A DNA stretch of 64,000 bases from Annona cherimola (GCA_030490835.1 CM059971.1:101870095-101934094); one strand, 5' to 3'; counted from the stretch's first letter, positions 25,266 through 38,015 are shown. Numbers and translations are program-made. The notes: generated by a model not told the origin, from the letters alone.

Positions 25266-25306
25266 TTTACCTAGGACAGTGGAGGTCACAGGCCACAATG
25301 ATTTAC
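25266..25306 (-). other. eRF1 5' leader segment downstream of a probable leader intron
   Basis: On the minus strand, TGATCTGCAG (acceptor AG at 25308-25307) precedes this short segment, which then runs into the ATG. A 5' UTR intron is inferred. Its donor was not located; the pyrimidine-rich stretch at about 27.5-27.7 kb is a candidate first exon. Confidence 0.5.
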
Positions 25307-25308
25307 CT

Positions 25309-27490
25309 GCAGATCACAGATTATTCAGAAGTGTAGAAATTTAAAAATGGATACAGTAGTTAAAAAAAATTCATGAAATATTGCTAGAGGCAACGAAATA
25401 AAGTTCTCAAACATTGTATGCTGAAATTGGATGGACTAAGCAGTTGAGTGACAAGAAATTTTTAGAGTAGATGATTAGAAATCACTCATGAATTATGCAA
25501 CTGCAATGTAACGAAAGAAGGTCTTAAAAATGAAAAAAATAACGCAAAGAGGATAATCTGTGGGGTGTGTTTCGTAAAGAGGGAAAAAAAATATAGGGAA
25601 AATAGTAGGCAAAAATCCACACTTTGAGCAGGTTTAGGTTTCCCATTCATCAATAGATATTACCACTGATCCAAACATACAAATTCTCCAATACACTGTG
25701 ATAGTGTGTAACAATACTTTCAAGAACCCATTAATTATTCTTGGAAGTTGGAAGTGTTTGACTGGACTTTGTTATCTAACGTAGAATCTAATCATTAGAT
25801 ATTGCTACATTTTAAAAACAACTAAAGAAACAAATAGATAAAAGACTAACAACATGCCACGGTAATTGAAGGCTAGCTGCTAAGCTACAATTTTTTTATT
25901 TATTTTTTTCCTTCAGTTAGAGAGGAAGAGGTTTTGTTGAGAATCTCTGGGTTCTGCGGAAAATCTCTTGAAGACCATTGATGAATCAGATCACCATCGA
26001 AGAAAAAACTTGGACACATCTGTATATGCCACTCCATCCACCCACATGGCACAATGGTGGCATGAACTCAAGTCTCTTCATTGTAGACAGTAAAGTACAT
26101 AGAAAGCTTAGTAATTGCAGCTGAGAATGATTTTCATAGTTCATCCTTGCTAAACATTATTCCATATTAAGCTATATATTTTGACAGTTGGAATCATCCA
26201 TTCAATTGTCACACTAGCAAAAGCCATCATAGTGTCTCAAAACCACAATTTTAGAGAGAAAATGGATCCATGTTTGTAAGCCACTGCAAACTTGGAGATC
26301 AATTCCAGCAAAATATACATACAACAACAATAGATGTTATGACACGCAACAAACATATAGGCTAACTCAATAATCATAATTCTAGTTTGCAATAACATGG
26401 GGTGTTAAGTTGCTACAAACAACGGGTAACCAAGTAAGGAAAACAAATCATCAAACTTTGATAGACATGCAATGACTAGCACTGGTGCAAAAATCAGCAC
26501 AGCTAACAATAGTAGGGTGGAAACGTCTTCCAATCAAGAATCCGTGCGAGGAGCGCACATAGCCGTGCTCTACTATCTTTCTAAATGATGTTCAGATTGC
26601 ACAAGACAGCTTTAGCATTAAAAGAAATAAGTCACACCATCAAGCTGATCAGCAAAGCGTGCAAAAGGTAGGGCAACCATATAAAAATAGATTATGGAAG
26701 TATTTGGCAAACAATAAAACTTTTTAAACTAAAATTTTTCATTCATTTCGAATGTATTACTTTTTAATTATTTTTTCACATCTTCTTGTACAATTATCCT
26801 ACTTTTCAATCATTTTCATATGACTACTCATACAACTAACCAACCTATTTTAATTTTCTTTTCTTTTCTTTTCATTATTACCCTTACCATATCCCATTAA
26901 AAAGATTTATCGCTTCTCAAACATATTATATTTTAAATTTTTTTCAAAATTTTAAGGGGAGATTAATTTAAAAAATTCAGGGGGGCCAATCGCAGCGACA
27001 ACAACAGCTCCATGTGGGACTCTGATTGATTCAAATATCATGAGTTCCGTCATTTGATGAGCACAACCCAGGTGTATTATTTTCAACCTCGCGTGCCCAA
27101 AGACCGTAAATGGTTGAAGTAGAAGTGGCACATCCCCACAAGTTGGAGCAACCAATCAAATCTAAGATCGTGGTGCATCATCTTCTTCTTCTTTTTCTTT
27201 GAATGAGATCATGGTGCATCTTAGTCGTGGTCTGATTTTACGAATAGGGTAGGATTGGGTTTGGCCACAACCAAAGCGAACCATCAAGCGCGTTGACATC
27301 AAACGTGTTTCAGGAAAATCGAAACACACCATTATTGAATTTGGTAGAACGTGAACTTCCACATGATCTTTCCTGCTTGGGGGATGGATCCAGGGAACCA
27401 AAAAGTTAACATCTCCTTATTAGCTGGGTGGAGGTGGCAGCAAAGTCGGGTGCTAAGATATCCCCCAAAAAAAGCAACAAATATAAAATT
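25309..27490. other. Probable eRF1 leader intron/upstream region, no gene
   Basis: No conserved protein can be read on either strand. The stretch contains one MITE (26698-26926). On the minus strand it would be the leader intron of eRF1 if the acceptor at 25308 is used. Confidence 0.35.
26698..26926 (-). mobile_element. MITE, GTGTGTTTGG family, inverted copy in eRF1 upstream region
   Basis: The degenerate ends TATTTGGCAAAC and CTTCTCAAACATA are inverted. The interior reads CCAACCTATTTTAATTTTC followed by CATTATTACCCTTACCATAT, the reverse complement of the family core at 19.2 and 30.4 kb. Non-coding. Confidence 0.65.
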
Positions 27491-27610
27491 TTCATCGAAA
27501 CAAATTTAAGGTAGGTATGTAAGTGGGTGGGTAGTGGGAAACAAAAAGAAAAAAGAAAAAGCGACAACGATCGGTAAAAGAAAGTACCAAGACGGAGGAG
27601 ATATCCGAAG

Positions 27611-27641
<31 letters not shown>

Positions 27642-27700
27642 GAAAGCAGCAAGGATGGGGAAGAAGAGTACCAAGATAAGGTGTTTGCTATTGTGTTTTT
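27490..27700 (-). promoter_or_regulatory. CT-rich tract, candidate eRF1 promoter/first leader exon
   Basis: On the minus strand this is strongly pyrimidine-rich, with a (CTTT)n run at about 27612-27645, as is common around plant housekeeping transcription starts. GC content rises just upstream (27.88-28.0 kb). Assignment to eRF1 rests only on position and strand. Ser/Phe-rich minus-strand ORFs here simply translate the CT repeats. Confidence 0.3.
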
Positions 27701-27719
27701 GGGCTGTTGATAATATGGG

Positions 27720-29412
27720 AGGGAGGACCGCAGACTAGGGTTCGTGGTGTTACTCGTTTCGTGGGTTTGAAGGCAACAAGATGGGTTGGGACGGCATGCC
27801 AAGGGAAAGAACCACAGGGTAGGAAAGTAGGAAAATGGTATGTAGGGAAGGGTTGCGCTGAGGAGCAGGTTTTTTATGCTCTGCAGAGCACCCCCGATAG
27901 CTGCGGACGCGGATAACCTCCGGAACGCAAAAAGAGGGCTGTCCGCACGACGCAGCTGCAGATGCAGACGCGTGGAGAGATGGAAGGGAATGGCAGCGCG
28001 TTACGTCTCTCCCTTCCTTTCGTTCTTTCTAGCCACGTACCTTCTGGAAAAAACAATGATTACGTGCGCCTATCATCATCACTGCAGCTAATCATTTTTA
28101 TTATATAATACGAAGGGCTATTTCCTATGGAACCCCAGTTTTCCCATTTAGCAATTTTTATTATAACTGTGAACTTTAAAAAATCAATTTCAAACATAAT
28201 CATATTTAGAAATATTTCTAAGTGCGTGGTCATATTTGCCATTTTAGAAATTTCCAACTGGCTATTTCGGAACCGCGGATGCTACTTTTGATTATATTTC
28301 AAATAACTCATTTATTAACTATTTTTTAGTTTCAATGTATCCATTATATCTATTAAATAATTTTAGTTTGGTATAATCTAATGCAACGCGGATTGACCGA
28401 CATGTCCATCTACGCCTTTGCTTTTTTATTTTAAAAATCGTTTCTATCGATAGGCATTTATTTATAATATAAGAATTAATTTAATCGAAAATTTATATGT
28501 CTAAAAAACTTAATACCTTTTTAGAATGAATATACAGTTACTAAAATTTAGAAATAAACATACAATATAGACAATTTGAATATAATTTTTAGTATCATAA
28601 ATAAATATACGTAGATAAATATTATCAATAGTTTAGACACTTAAAAAGCTTCAAATTAAAAAAGTAAAGCCATACATGAATGCATATGTTGCATTAGATT
28701 ATAATCCTTTTCAATTAGGAGAGAAAACATCAGGAAACGCAAAAACACGGTTATATTAAATCATAACCATTCTCACCTAGGATAAAAAAAAAGTCATCAT
28801 AGGCACATGGATGAGCCAAGTTAAATATACTAATTCTTGGGATTGTTTTAAAATGTTGTTTGGCCCAACCACGTTTGTGACAACGTTAATTTCTTATCCT
28901 AATTAAATACGGTTAATAAAAATAAGTAATGGATTATGCTTTTAAAACATAACACGAGGTTGAAATCAAAATGGTCTCATATTTAGAGTCGTTTCTATAC
29001 GATCAAAGTCCAAAAATACTTTTTTTTTTTTTATAAATCAAAGCCAAAAATATTAAAAAGACTGTTCTAAAGCATTCAAAAGCCTTGAAGGAATGATATT
29101 TTCATTTTTAAAATAACTTTTTAATTTTAAATATAATTTTTTATACTTCTAATATTCTCTCACAATGAACATCATCAACATTCTGACTCCGTTTCTCCGT
29201 ATCATTCAAGCATTTGAATATTTTGGACCACACGCGGAGGCTGGCAAAGGCGTCGCCTGCTTTCCTTCTGCGGGTGATGGTTTGTACCTTGTACCTTGTG
29301 GATGGCACAACTTTCCAGTGCAATACTGCAATCCGGGATTAAAAAATAAATGACGCTGTGCAGGCAGGCTTCTACAGGCAATTTGCATTTTGCACTGGGA
29401 TTTTGACTGCAA

Positions 29413-29447
<35 letters not shown>

Positions 29448-30296
29448 AATATATAGAGTTCTCTTGTCCATGGGCAACCTTCCAGCTGCGGCCACGTTGA
29501 GGTGCATAAAATTATTTTAAAAATTACTATGCAATTAGTACCCCGGCAGCTTAATTACTTGTAATATTGCCAGTTTAATATATGATTTTATGGAAGGTTT
29601 TAAGATTGAAAAGGACATACAGTCTAAATTCGGTCCATTCTAGTGTTAATTTTCTTTTTTTCAAAAAAAAGAAAAAAGAAAAAATCTAAAATTTAAGATG
29701 AAGAGAGCGAGGACGGGTAATGATAGGAGGAAGCTTGATCGGGAACGTATTGCGTGTAGAAATGAATGAGCTCCGCCGTCCGCTCTGACCGCTTACGCAG
29801 CAGACGAAGACAAAGTAGACAACGTGTCCAACGGACCAACCTCAGCTCTTCTCTTAGGTGCACGTTATTCCTTCTCCAGAACTCCAAATTGCGGTTGAAG
29901 AATCCTCACCTACGATAATAACTTAAAGAGTCGATGAATAGGCTTCTACATGTATTTATATCAATCATAGCGTCGTAAAATCATTTTAAACGTGACTGAT
30001 CATATAAATATTTGATAAGTTAAACAAGTTTCTTTTTTGATAAAATTAAGTTTTTATATTTTAAATATGTCAATAGCAACATATTTACTGTAATTAGCCC
30101 ATTACTGAAAGTAATTCAATAAAAATTCTATACTTTTTCAAAATATGAATTATGAACATAGTAGATGAAATTCGACTACTTATTTAATTAAGGATTTCCG
30201 TTCAATACATATGTATGCCTCGATACAAACAGGTTCTTTGAGCTTATATATATATATATTTCATTTTTATAAGGATTATATGTATTTAATTTATAA
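27720..30296. other. Intergenic, no gene seen
   Basis: AT-rich DNA without recognisable coding sequence. It includes a short GC-rich patch near 27.88-28.0 kb and a long T run at about 29411-29440. Confidence 0.5.
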
Positions 30297-31030
30297 GGTA
30301 TGAACTTGTTAGCTTGGGTTAAATAATGATTTATTTATTTCATGTCAAAAAATCTATTTTAAAAAAATTTTCTTTTGCTTTTTCATAAACTTGCTAATTT
30401 ATGTATATTTAGAGTGTGTTTGGAAAATAATAAAATTTTAGATGAAAAATTTTTAGTATAAAAGTTGTTAAATGAGTAAAAAAGGATATGATATGGACAA
30501 TGATAAGGAGTAAAGAGAATAAAGTTAAAATAAATAGGTTAGTTGTGTGGACAATTATATAAAAATAATTAAAAAGTAAGATAGTTGTATGAGAAGATGT
30601 AAAAAGAATAGTTAAAAAATAAGATAATTATAAAAATTGAAAAAATTTTAGTTAGAAATTTTTTTTACTTGCTAAACACCCTTTAATATACAAATCAAAT
30701 TTTATCATTTTTAGACATAGGTATATATTTTTAAAATTTTTAAACACTAGAAATAGCCGAAATACTTATATTTAAAATTCAAAAAATTATATACATATTT
30801 TCAAAAATAGTAAAACTTGATTTATATATTAAAACATTTAAATTAAACTTTTAAAATATTTAAACACTAGAAATAGCTAAAATACTTATATTTAAAATTT
30901 AAAAAATTATATATATATATTTTCAAAAATAGTAAAACTTGATTTCTATATTAAAACATTTAAATTAACAAGTTTATAAAAAAGTAAAAGATAAAACGAC
31001 GTGTTTAACCTAAGCTAACAGGATTATACC
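30297..31030. mobile_element. Foldback element interrupted by a second MITE
   Basis: The outer ends are inverted: GGTATGAACTTGTTAGCTTG at 30297 onward, and its near complement CTAAGCTAACAGGATTATACC ending at 31030. Next inside are TTTTTCATAAACTTGCTAATTTA on the left and TTAACAAGTTTATAAAAAA on the right. The element is split by the MITE at 30412-30683. It also carries an internal ~120-bp tandem duplication (about 30729-30847 and 30848-30968; compare TAAACACTAGAAATAGC at 30741 and 30861). Confidence 0.75.
30412..30683 (+). mobile_element. MITE, GTGTGTTTGG family, nested copy
   Basis: The left end is GAGTGTGTTTGG and the right end GCTAAACACCCT. The interior carries AAAGAGAATAAAGTTAAAATA, as in the 19.2-kb copy. 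It is inserted inside the older foldback element, so it moved later than that element. Confidence 0.75.
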
Positions 31031-31674
31031 TGTTAATTTATATAACAAAATTTACCCTTTTTTTGATATAATAAAATTTACCCTTTTAGATTTTTGTTTA
31101 TATATAATTTCAGAAAGCAATAGCTTTCAAGGTAAAAATTATTAATTTTTGAAATTATAAAGAAGATATACGAAAAATCGAAGTGATAAAATAGTATATA
31201 CGAGTTACATACGGGCCCACCTAAAAAATGAAAAGAAAAAAGAACTTATAACACCTATATTACGTATGCATGGAATTCATTGCATAATTAAACATTAAAT
31301 TTGACTAGAAAGATATATAATATATAAAATAAATTTTATACATATTAATGATGAAGATACTACTTTTCTTTATTAATTAACCGACTTATATGTGCAGACA
31401 AAAAAGATAAAAATCTTTTTAGAAAGCCTAAAAAAGAAACAAAAGATAGCCTCGCAAAAAATTAAAATAGATTGTCGAAATATACAATTTTATATATTAT
31501 TCATCCACGCTGAGAGATACTCCTAGTAACCATAGCACGTGAAAGATTCTTATGCTCCACAATAAGATAATTGTCATTGGATTTAATCCAATGGCTATAA
31601 GCCTCGTGTTTCTTTGTACCCAAAACAATCAAGGGGTGCTTAGCTTACTTGGTTCTTTTACTCTAGTATTAAGA

Positions 31675-31926
31675 GGACGTTTGGTATTAGGGACAATGGA
31701 GGTAAAGAATAGAATATTTTAGGAATTCTGTGATTGATATAAAATAAAATGGAGGTAAAAATGAAATAATTATAATAGTTGAAAGGAAAAATGATTATGA
31801 TATAGAGGTAAAATTGAAAAAATAGGATTATTAACGTGATAAATGATGAGATGAAAAATAACGGGGACCATACACTCTTCACCTTTCTCCACCTCCCTCC
31901 ACTTCTTGCTTTTACCAAACGGCACC
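31675..31926. mobile_element. MITE with GGACGTTTGGTA / TACCAAACGGCACC ends
   Basis: A ~250-bp AT-rich segment bounded by GGACGTTTGGTATTAG and TTTTACCAAACGGCACC, inverted to each other. The subterminal regions are GGAGGTAAAG and CCACCTCCC. The interior differs from the GTGTGTTTGG family. No ORF of interest. Confidence 0.6.
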
Positions 31927-32381
31927 TTCACCTTAGTTGGTTCACGTTGCTTGCTTGCTTGCTTGCATGTTAAAGATTTGATGTCAGATTTATAAAAAAA
32001 AAATATATATAAATAAAAATTAAAAAATAAAGATTTGAGGTTAAAATTTTGTTAAGGAGCATTTGTCTCCGAGTCGCTGTGGATGGTGTTTGTCTATTGT
32101 TGATGTTGAAACTTTAGAACCCATGTTGATGCCCACAGCTTGCGGGTTTCAGAGCCCCACACTAATTTCATTTGTTCAACTCAGAATCAAAATAAATTAC
32201 ACTCACGCCCAGCCTAATTTCAAACTACTTGGCTATGCCACAATAATTATTTTCGTCGGCTGATCATTTGTGGCCGGACGCATGGCCTTCTGTAGGTCAA
32301 GAATGTAGTGTATTTGCGAAGGCAAGTTTCTTATTTGTTTAGAAAAAGGTTATTTATGACAGATTTGATCGGATCTAGAGT

Positions 32382-32697
32382 TTACTAATTTGCTATTTTT
32401 GATGGTTATATTTACATACATCTCAACACATATTACATTGTACTTCTAAGACAATCTTACAAATACGGAGATACACAACTTCGCCAAAAAAATCTGGAGA
32501 TACAGCTCCACTAAAGAATCAGGGAGACAACTGCTCCCCACTCCGCCCCAAAGGGAGACAACAACTCCCACTCCAGCACATAAAAGGAGATCAAACTCCC
32601 ACTTGGCAGCTTGAACATTCGAACCTGGGCAGCAAATATGCACGCCCACGGCTCTAACCAACTGCGCTGCCAGCAGTTGGTTACTAATTTGCTATTT
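32382..32697 (-). mobile_element. tRNA-derived SINE with 17-bp target-site duplication
   Basis: The 17-mer TTACTAATTTGCTATTT occurs exactly at 32382-32398 and 32681-32697. The insert (32399-32680) read on the minus strand begins with a tRNA-like head: GCAGCGCAGTTGGTTAGAG (box A), then GGTTCGAATGTTC (box B). Its 3' part contains GTCTTAGAAGTACAATG then TGTTGAGATGTATGTAAAT, shared with the SINE at 35 kb. These are internal RNA polymerase III promoter elements; a LINE would be needed in trans. Confidence 0.9.
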
Positions 32698-33195
32698 GTT
32701 GGCGGTTTATTAAAGAGTTTGAGTCTGGATAGTTTACTAAGCTGACTCGGAAGAGTTTTTAGTTTACTATTGACTCGATAAAGGAAGGTTATTTAGAACT
32801 GACTCTTTAGACCGGTTTTGATTCAAAAAAAGCTGGACGTCTCGCTATCTCCGTCTTCCTTCCCAGCCTTTGGGAACAATAAGTATTGGAATGAGAACTA
32901 AATGAATTCATTTCTGTTCTTCTGCCTCCTTCAATAGACCCCCTCTTTCTGGTAGTGGGGTGGGTTACGCTTGAAACCTATGGTTTGGTAGAAATCTGAC
33001 TTTTCGATAGACTGAACAATTTCTCTTTATAGACCACTGAGCAGACCTTATTCCCTTTTATAAAGGTGGACAATCTCAGTTTGAAGTTTCGAATTTCTTT
33101 CTGATCCTCCGGTGTGGAAGGTGCTAAGCCTCCCAAGTTCACGTCGAATATAAAACGGTTCCAGCTCATTCGTACTTATGGAGATGGCGCTCCAT

Positions 33196-33509
33196 GCGTC
33201 CGGCTCAAAAACATATATTTTTATTTTTTTTCATGGGCAAGTAAATCTAAGTGTATTAAGTCTATAAATCAAGTTTTACCATTTTTGAATTTTTTACGGA
33301 TTTTTATTTTTATTTTTAAACATAGTAGCATTTCTATAATTTTTTGGTCTAAAAAATTATGAAAATGCTACTATGTTTAAAAATAAAAAAAAATACTCAA
33401 AAACATTCAAAAATGGTAAAACTTAATTTATAAATTTAATACACCTAAATTTACTTGCCCATGAAAAAAATAAAAAAAATAAAAATAAAATATTTTTGGG
33501 CCGGACGCA
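33196..33509. mobile_element. Near-perfect foldback MITE (GCGTCCGGC ends)
   Basis: The two ~150-bp arms are inverted copies around about 33352: GCGTCCGGCTCAAAAA at the left, TTTTTGGGCCGGACGC at the right. Between them are paired CATGGGCAAGTAAAT / ATTTACTTGCCCATG and AACATAGTAGCAT / ATGCTACTATGTT blocks. The transcript would form one long hairpin. Related copies are at 58.4-58.8 and 61.75-61.99 kb. Confidence 0.85.
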
Positions 33510-34987
33510 CAACTGGCTTCAACGGCAACAGATCAGGGCTCTTTATTTTCAGCAGAACCAAAGGTACGTAGATTTATGGTTAATATAACTGGTCCCACGT
33601 TTTGGAACCTTTTGATTTTTGTAAACCAGGATAATTTTGGTAAATCCATGCAATCTGTTGTTTTTATTTGTATTCACTTAGTTAAGATACCAATGTCATG
33701 TTGTGCCATAACAAAATTTAGAGCAATAATGGGTGGCTCACCTAAATATCTAATCAGGATGATTTTTAGTATCTAAATCCAATAAACATAAAGAAACGTA
33801 ATTAGTAGCTTAGATTTACCAAAAATTATAGTAAAAAAAAGTAAATTTTAAATATAGCATCACATTTGACTTTTATTTCAACCATACCCCTAAAGTTTTG
33901 AGACCCGTCCTTTTAATCCTAAATACACTACCTCCGTCAGCTTCCAAATTTGGAACCGACCATCTATATTTCCAGCCAACCGATAAAATTTAAAACATGC
34001 AACCGGTTGTATTAGTAAGCTATTATTATTATTTTTATATTATTAGTAAACTATTATTGGGTTGTAGTTATATAGTTGTTGAACCACATCAAGCAGCGCG
34101 GTCGAATGAATTTACTGAAAAAGAACAGCAGGAAAATAAAAAAGGATAAAATCAAAAACATAATGGTTACAAATAATTTTAAAGGTAGATTAAAAATAAG
34201 AAAGGAAGAGAAGTTCCGTGGCCATGCTGAAAAATAATAAAGGTCCTTAAATTAAAATACGATTAAACATAATAGGGAAAAATATAATAACGACTAATCT
34301 ACCTAGGATGTAACCTAAAATTAACCAAAAAATAATTTATAACCATTAATTTGATGACAATGATGAATCGATCATCAAATTAATGATTGTAAGTTATTTT
34401 TTCTATAATATTCCCCATTGGTTCACCTGTTTGGACTTTATAGGAATATTTTTTATATGTTGACAAAAAGAACGGTGTAATTTATTACTTAGAAATAAAA
34501 TCCCAAATGTACCTGATTTTTTCAATGAGTACATTCAATCTGCACTTGGGATTTATGTCGATCTTCAATGAGTATAAACCAGAGGTCAGTTATATACACT
34601 GCAAAATTACAAGGAGATAATATACATCTAATGTTGGAAGGAGCAGTAATCTTCTTGTCTTCAAAAGATGAATAAGTAGTAAAGATTTGGTTGTACAAAT
34701 ACATATTGCATCCTCTGGTGGTTTTAGTCATGTGTGTTGATACAAAGACCTTCAACCCTTTCCCAGTTCAATTGCTGTGGGAATCTGGTTCAGTTGCTGT
34801 GCAGGAGCATCCTACCTAGGTTAAACAATAAACCAAACGGAAATTTCATCAATAACCTCTGGGTATGCCACAAATGGCATTAAAACATCTAGAATGATGG
34901 AAACAATGTGCATAGAAGATCTGAAAGAGTAACAATGTTAAAGTAATGTCAAATTGCTGAGAAAGATTTTATTTATTTTTTCTAATA

Positions 34988-35280
34988 GTAGACAGTTATT
35001 TTTTTTTTTTTTTTGATTGGAGGATATTTTACATCATATCTCAATTCATATTACATTCAAACCCTAAGACAATTCTAACAAGCTTACAATGGAAGACGAC
35101 AACAAGCTTCCACAATCAAGTGGGGAGACCACTAGCTCCCATCCAAGTATAAAGGGGGACCACACATGCCCCCACCCCAAATATGGTTCAGAATCCCACA
35201 TGGGATTCGAACCAGCACCGGCTGCGAACGTAAATCCCATTCCGCAGCCGATGACCAGACGAGCACCGTAGACAGTTATT
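34988..35280 (-). mobile_element. tRNA-derived SINE with 13-bp target-site duplication
   Basis: GTAGACAGTTATT occurs at 34988-35000 and 35268-35280. The insert, read on the minus strand, has a head GCTCGTCTGGTCATCGGCTGC and a box B GGTTCGAATCCC. Its 3' domain includes GTCTTAGGGTTTGAATG then AATTGAGATATGATGTAAAA, ending in a long A run (T run on plus) next to the duplication. The 3' domain matches the 32.4-kb SINE although the tRNA heads differ. Confidence 0.9.
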
Positions 35281-35435
35281 CTTTGTCACCCAGCAAAGGG
35301 GTTACATGCCCTGCAGTCATCATTATCATACTAGATTTGAATGTTGTCTGGTGGACATAACGATGGAAGGTGACAAGGCACAAAAAATACACAACAATTT
35401 AGAAATTATTATAACCATCGCTCACATAAAGCTCA

Positions 35436-35553
35436 CATGGTTGTCCCTTTGTCCCATTGTAAGATGAGATCAGAGGGTTCGAGCACCAACTTCAAGAGCG
35501 ATACAAGACGAGTTTTGAGCTTCAAAGCTAGCTTCTTCCAAAGGGACAACCAT
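35436..35553. repeat. 15-bp inverted repeat, possible hairpin or SINE remnant
   Basis: ATGGTTGTCCCTTTG at 35437-35451 is perfectly complementary to 35539-35553. The loop contains a box B-like GGGTTCGAGCACC. CGCTCAC motifs flank both sides. Function unknown. Confidence 0.5.
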
Positions 35554-36092
35554 ACACGCTCACGCTACTAGAATCAGGTGAGCTCAAAGAGGACAATATG
35601 TGCATTAGGCTAGGACCGGGTCATTACACCAACCCAATTATTATTATTATCATTTTTTTTTTTTGTGAGATCATGGTTGTGTGGAAGTTTAATGGAGGGG
35701 CCCTGACAAGGATTGGAGTTGGATTACTTTACCTTCAGGTGAAGGATCCATCTGTCTGACTATAGCCTAAAACCACAAGGCCAAATCTTAATGCCAAATT
35801 GCTGACATGGAATTTTTTGAATTACAGGCCCTGTGATGGCAGCCTCAGCTTGTTAAACACCCTGTACGCATCCAGCTTCTCCTCTGAAACGGCCCCAATT
35901 TCTTTCTATTCAGTGGCGATTTCTTCCTATATCTCAGCTACTTACAGTCGTTCTTGCAGAAGGAAGGAACGATGAAGCCCTGACATAACGAGCACCAGTG
36001 TTATCAGCACTTTACAGCTAAACTTTAATCTCAGAATAGAGCTTGGGGGAGTACTACTGGCCTGTTCAGGCATGATCAGCACCATGGTGGAG

Positions 36093-37974
36093 TCATAAAC
36101 TGTCATCTGGCATCCTATTCGACCATATGACTTCAATGTCAAGCGACCGAGCTGATGTTTCCGTACAGCTTTCATATGTCAGGTCGAAACACCCACTGCA
36201 TACGCCTTCTGTCACAGCTTTGTCAATCTGAATCGTAATTCTTCCGAGTGTTGACTGCAACACCAGCCCAGTCTACACAGATATTAGAAGCAAAACAGGT
36301 GGCTCAACAATCGAAATGAAATATGGAAAGTAAGATCTCATCACCTTTCCAAATGTACTTTTGCTCTTGCAAACGATATGAAGCTTCTCTCCTTCAGGAG
36401 GCATGTCAAACGCCCACGAAAACCCCTCCTTCCATTCAGGAGAGCTACTGTGATACACCACCTAACGTGCATTGAGACTGTCAAATAAGGAAACTCCAAA
36501 TATGCCATTACAAAATACTTTTCTTATTAAAGGCCGGCAATGACTGGGCCCTGCCAGAATGAGTCTGGTAGGACCAAGCTGAAATCCCTTTTATTTGCAC
36601 AGATATCAGACCCTATATATTTGAAATTTATGATTAACTGATGACTTCTTTTTTTTTTTTTTTTGGTTTCGTTTTGTTACTGCACCTTAGTCTGGCGTGG
36701 AGGACTGTTCCCTATCATCAACCGACAAAATGCATTCGTGGAGCCCATGGACTGCTTCAAGTTAACACCGCGTTTAATTGTTACTGTTAAACACCCTGGC
36801 AAGCAATGCAGTAAGCTTCCTGCCTGTTGGTAGAATCTGGGTGTACAGTTTCTCATTACCAGTTGGAGTGTTGGAATGGCTTCAGCAGCATTCATGGCCT
36901 GCGCTTTGGCAACATCTACAGGTATTGTTGACCATGAGTCCTTTAGGAGGCACAGAGTGTCCATAACAGATTCCTGGGCGCGCTGATTACCAGCCCTGAG
37001 TGCCCCAACTAGATGTGGGATGCACGAAGTAGCCGCTTCAGAAATACGAAGCTTTGGGAAGTTTGTTAATACCACATTTATGGCTTGCAGAACCTCCTCA
37101 TTGATGGATGCTGTTGCCTGTAGAGCTTTTCCCAAGGGAGCTGCAACGACAAATAGTATCTTAATAGGAGGTTGATGAATTAATCATGGAGCTCCAATCA
37201 TCCGAGATAGCAGGAAGAGTTGGTAAAACATTACTTGCAAGTTTAACCAAGGTGTCAATATGCATTTTACCTTGGTGGCCTCGGTGTTTTGTAACCCTAG
37301 CATGTAGTTGTACTTTCTAACCATCACTCAGTTGCAAGGCGAAATTTATGCACACAGAAAAAGGTTAACACTGCTATTTCATTTATTCAAGAACACTAGA
37401 CCAGAAAGATGTATTCCAATAGAATCCATAATTCCATGAATAAATTACCATTTCATGTAGACTATGTATTACATTAATGGAAGCAAATCAATCTCTAGAA
37501 CAATGCACGTCTGGAGGTATTAGTGTACCCAGCTGAGGAAATATCAAAACCAGCTCCTCTAGCAATGATTAATATATGTGTGCGTGTGTGTGTGTGTGTG
37601 AATTTATTCAAGTGCATTCGGATTACACCATAATTACGGTGCAGTCTATGCACCGTGGGGCCTACTTGATCATGAATAAGAAATCTACTTCACCAATTGT
37701 ATTTAAAATTATTTACTTTATTAGCATACTAATTTTCATCCAAATCCAACATGTGTATTTGCCTCATCTTAAAATGGTACAAAATTAACGTAATAAAATA
37801 GTTTAATGTAAATATCAAGTTAAAGTAATATTTTCAACATTTAAGCCATCTAAAGTATGATTTTTATATGGACAAATGATTATATAAAATATTATTACAT
37901 TTTAATATGTGTTGGGCCCATCTGGTAGCGGACTACACCGTAATTATAGTGTAGTCGGTTTGCACATGATGAGT

Positions 37975-38015
<41 letters not shown>

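Noticed and set aside
25266..25298. Eleven-residue N-terminal extension of eRF1 upstream of the ATG
   Set aside because: The extended frame would have to start at TTG. The first ATG gives the conserved MADG start, and the upstream bases lie in the leader.
27492..27802. Minus-strand Ser/Phe/Leu-rich ORFs
   Set aside because: They translate a CT-rich tract in several frames; low complexity, no family signature.
32399..32680. A true tRNA gene (boxes A and B present)
   Set aside because: No cloverleaf stems can be completed, and the exact target duplication plus 3' domain identify a SINE.
32880..33180. Possible organelle-derived (NUMT/NUPT) or retroelement fragment
   Set aside because: The composition differs slightly from the surroundings, but I could not match it to any organelle gene or element from memory.
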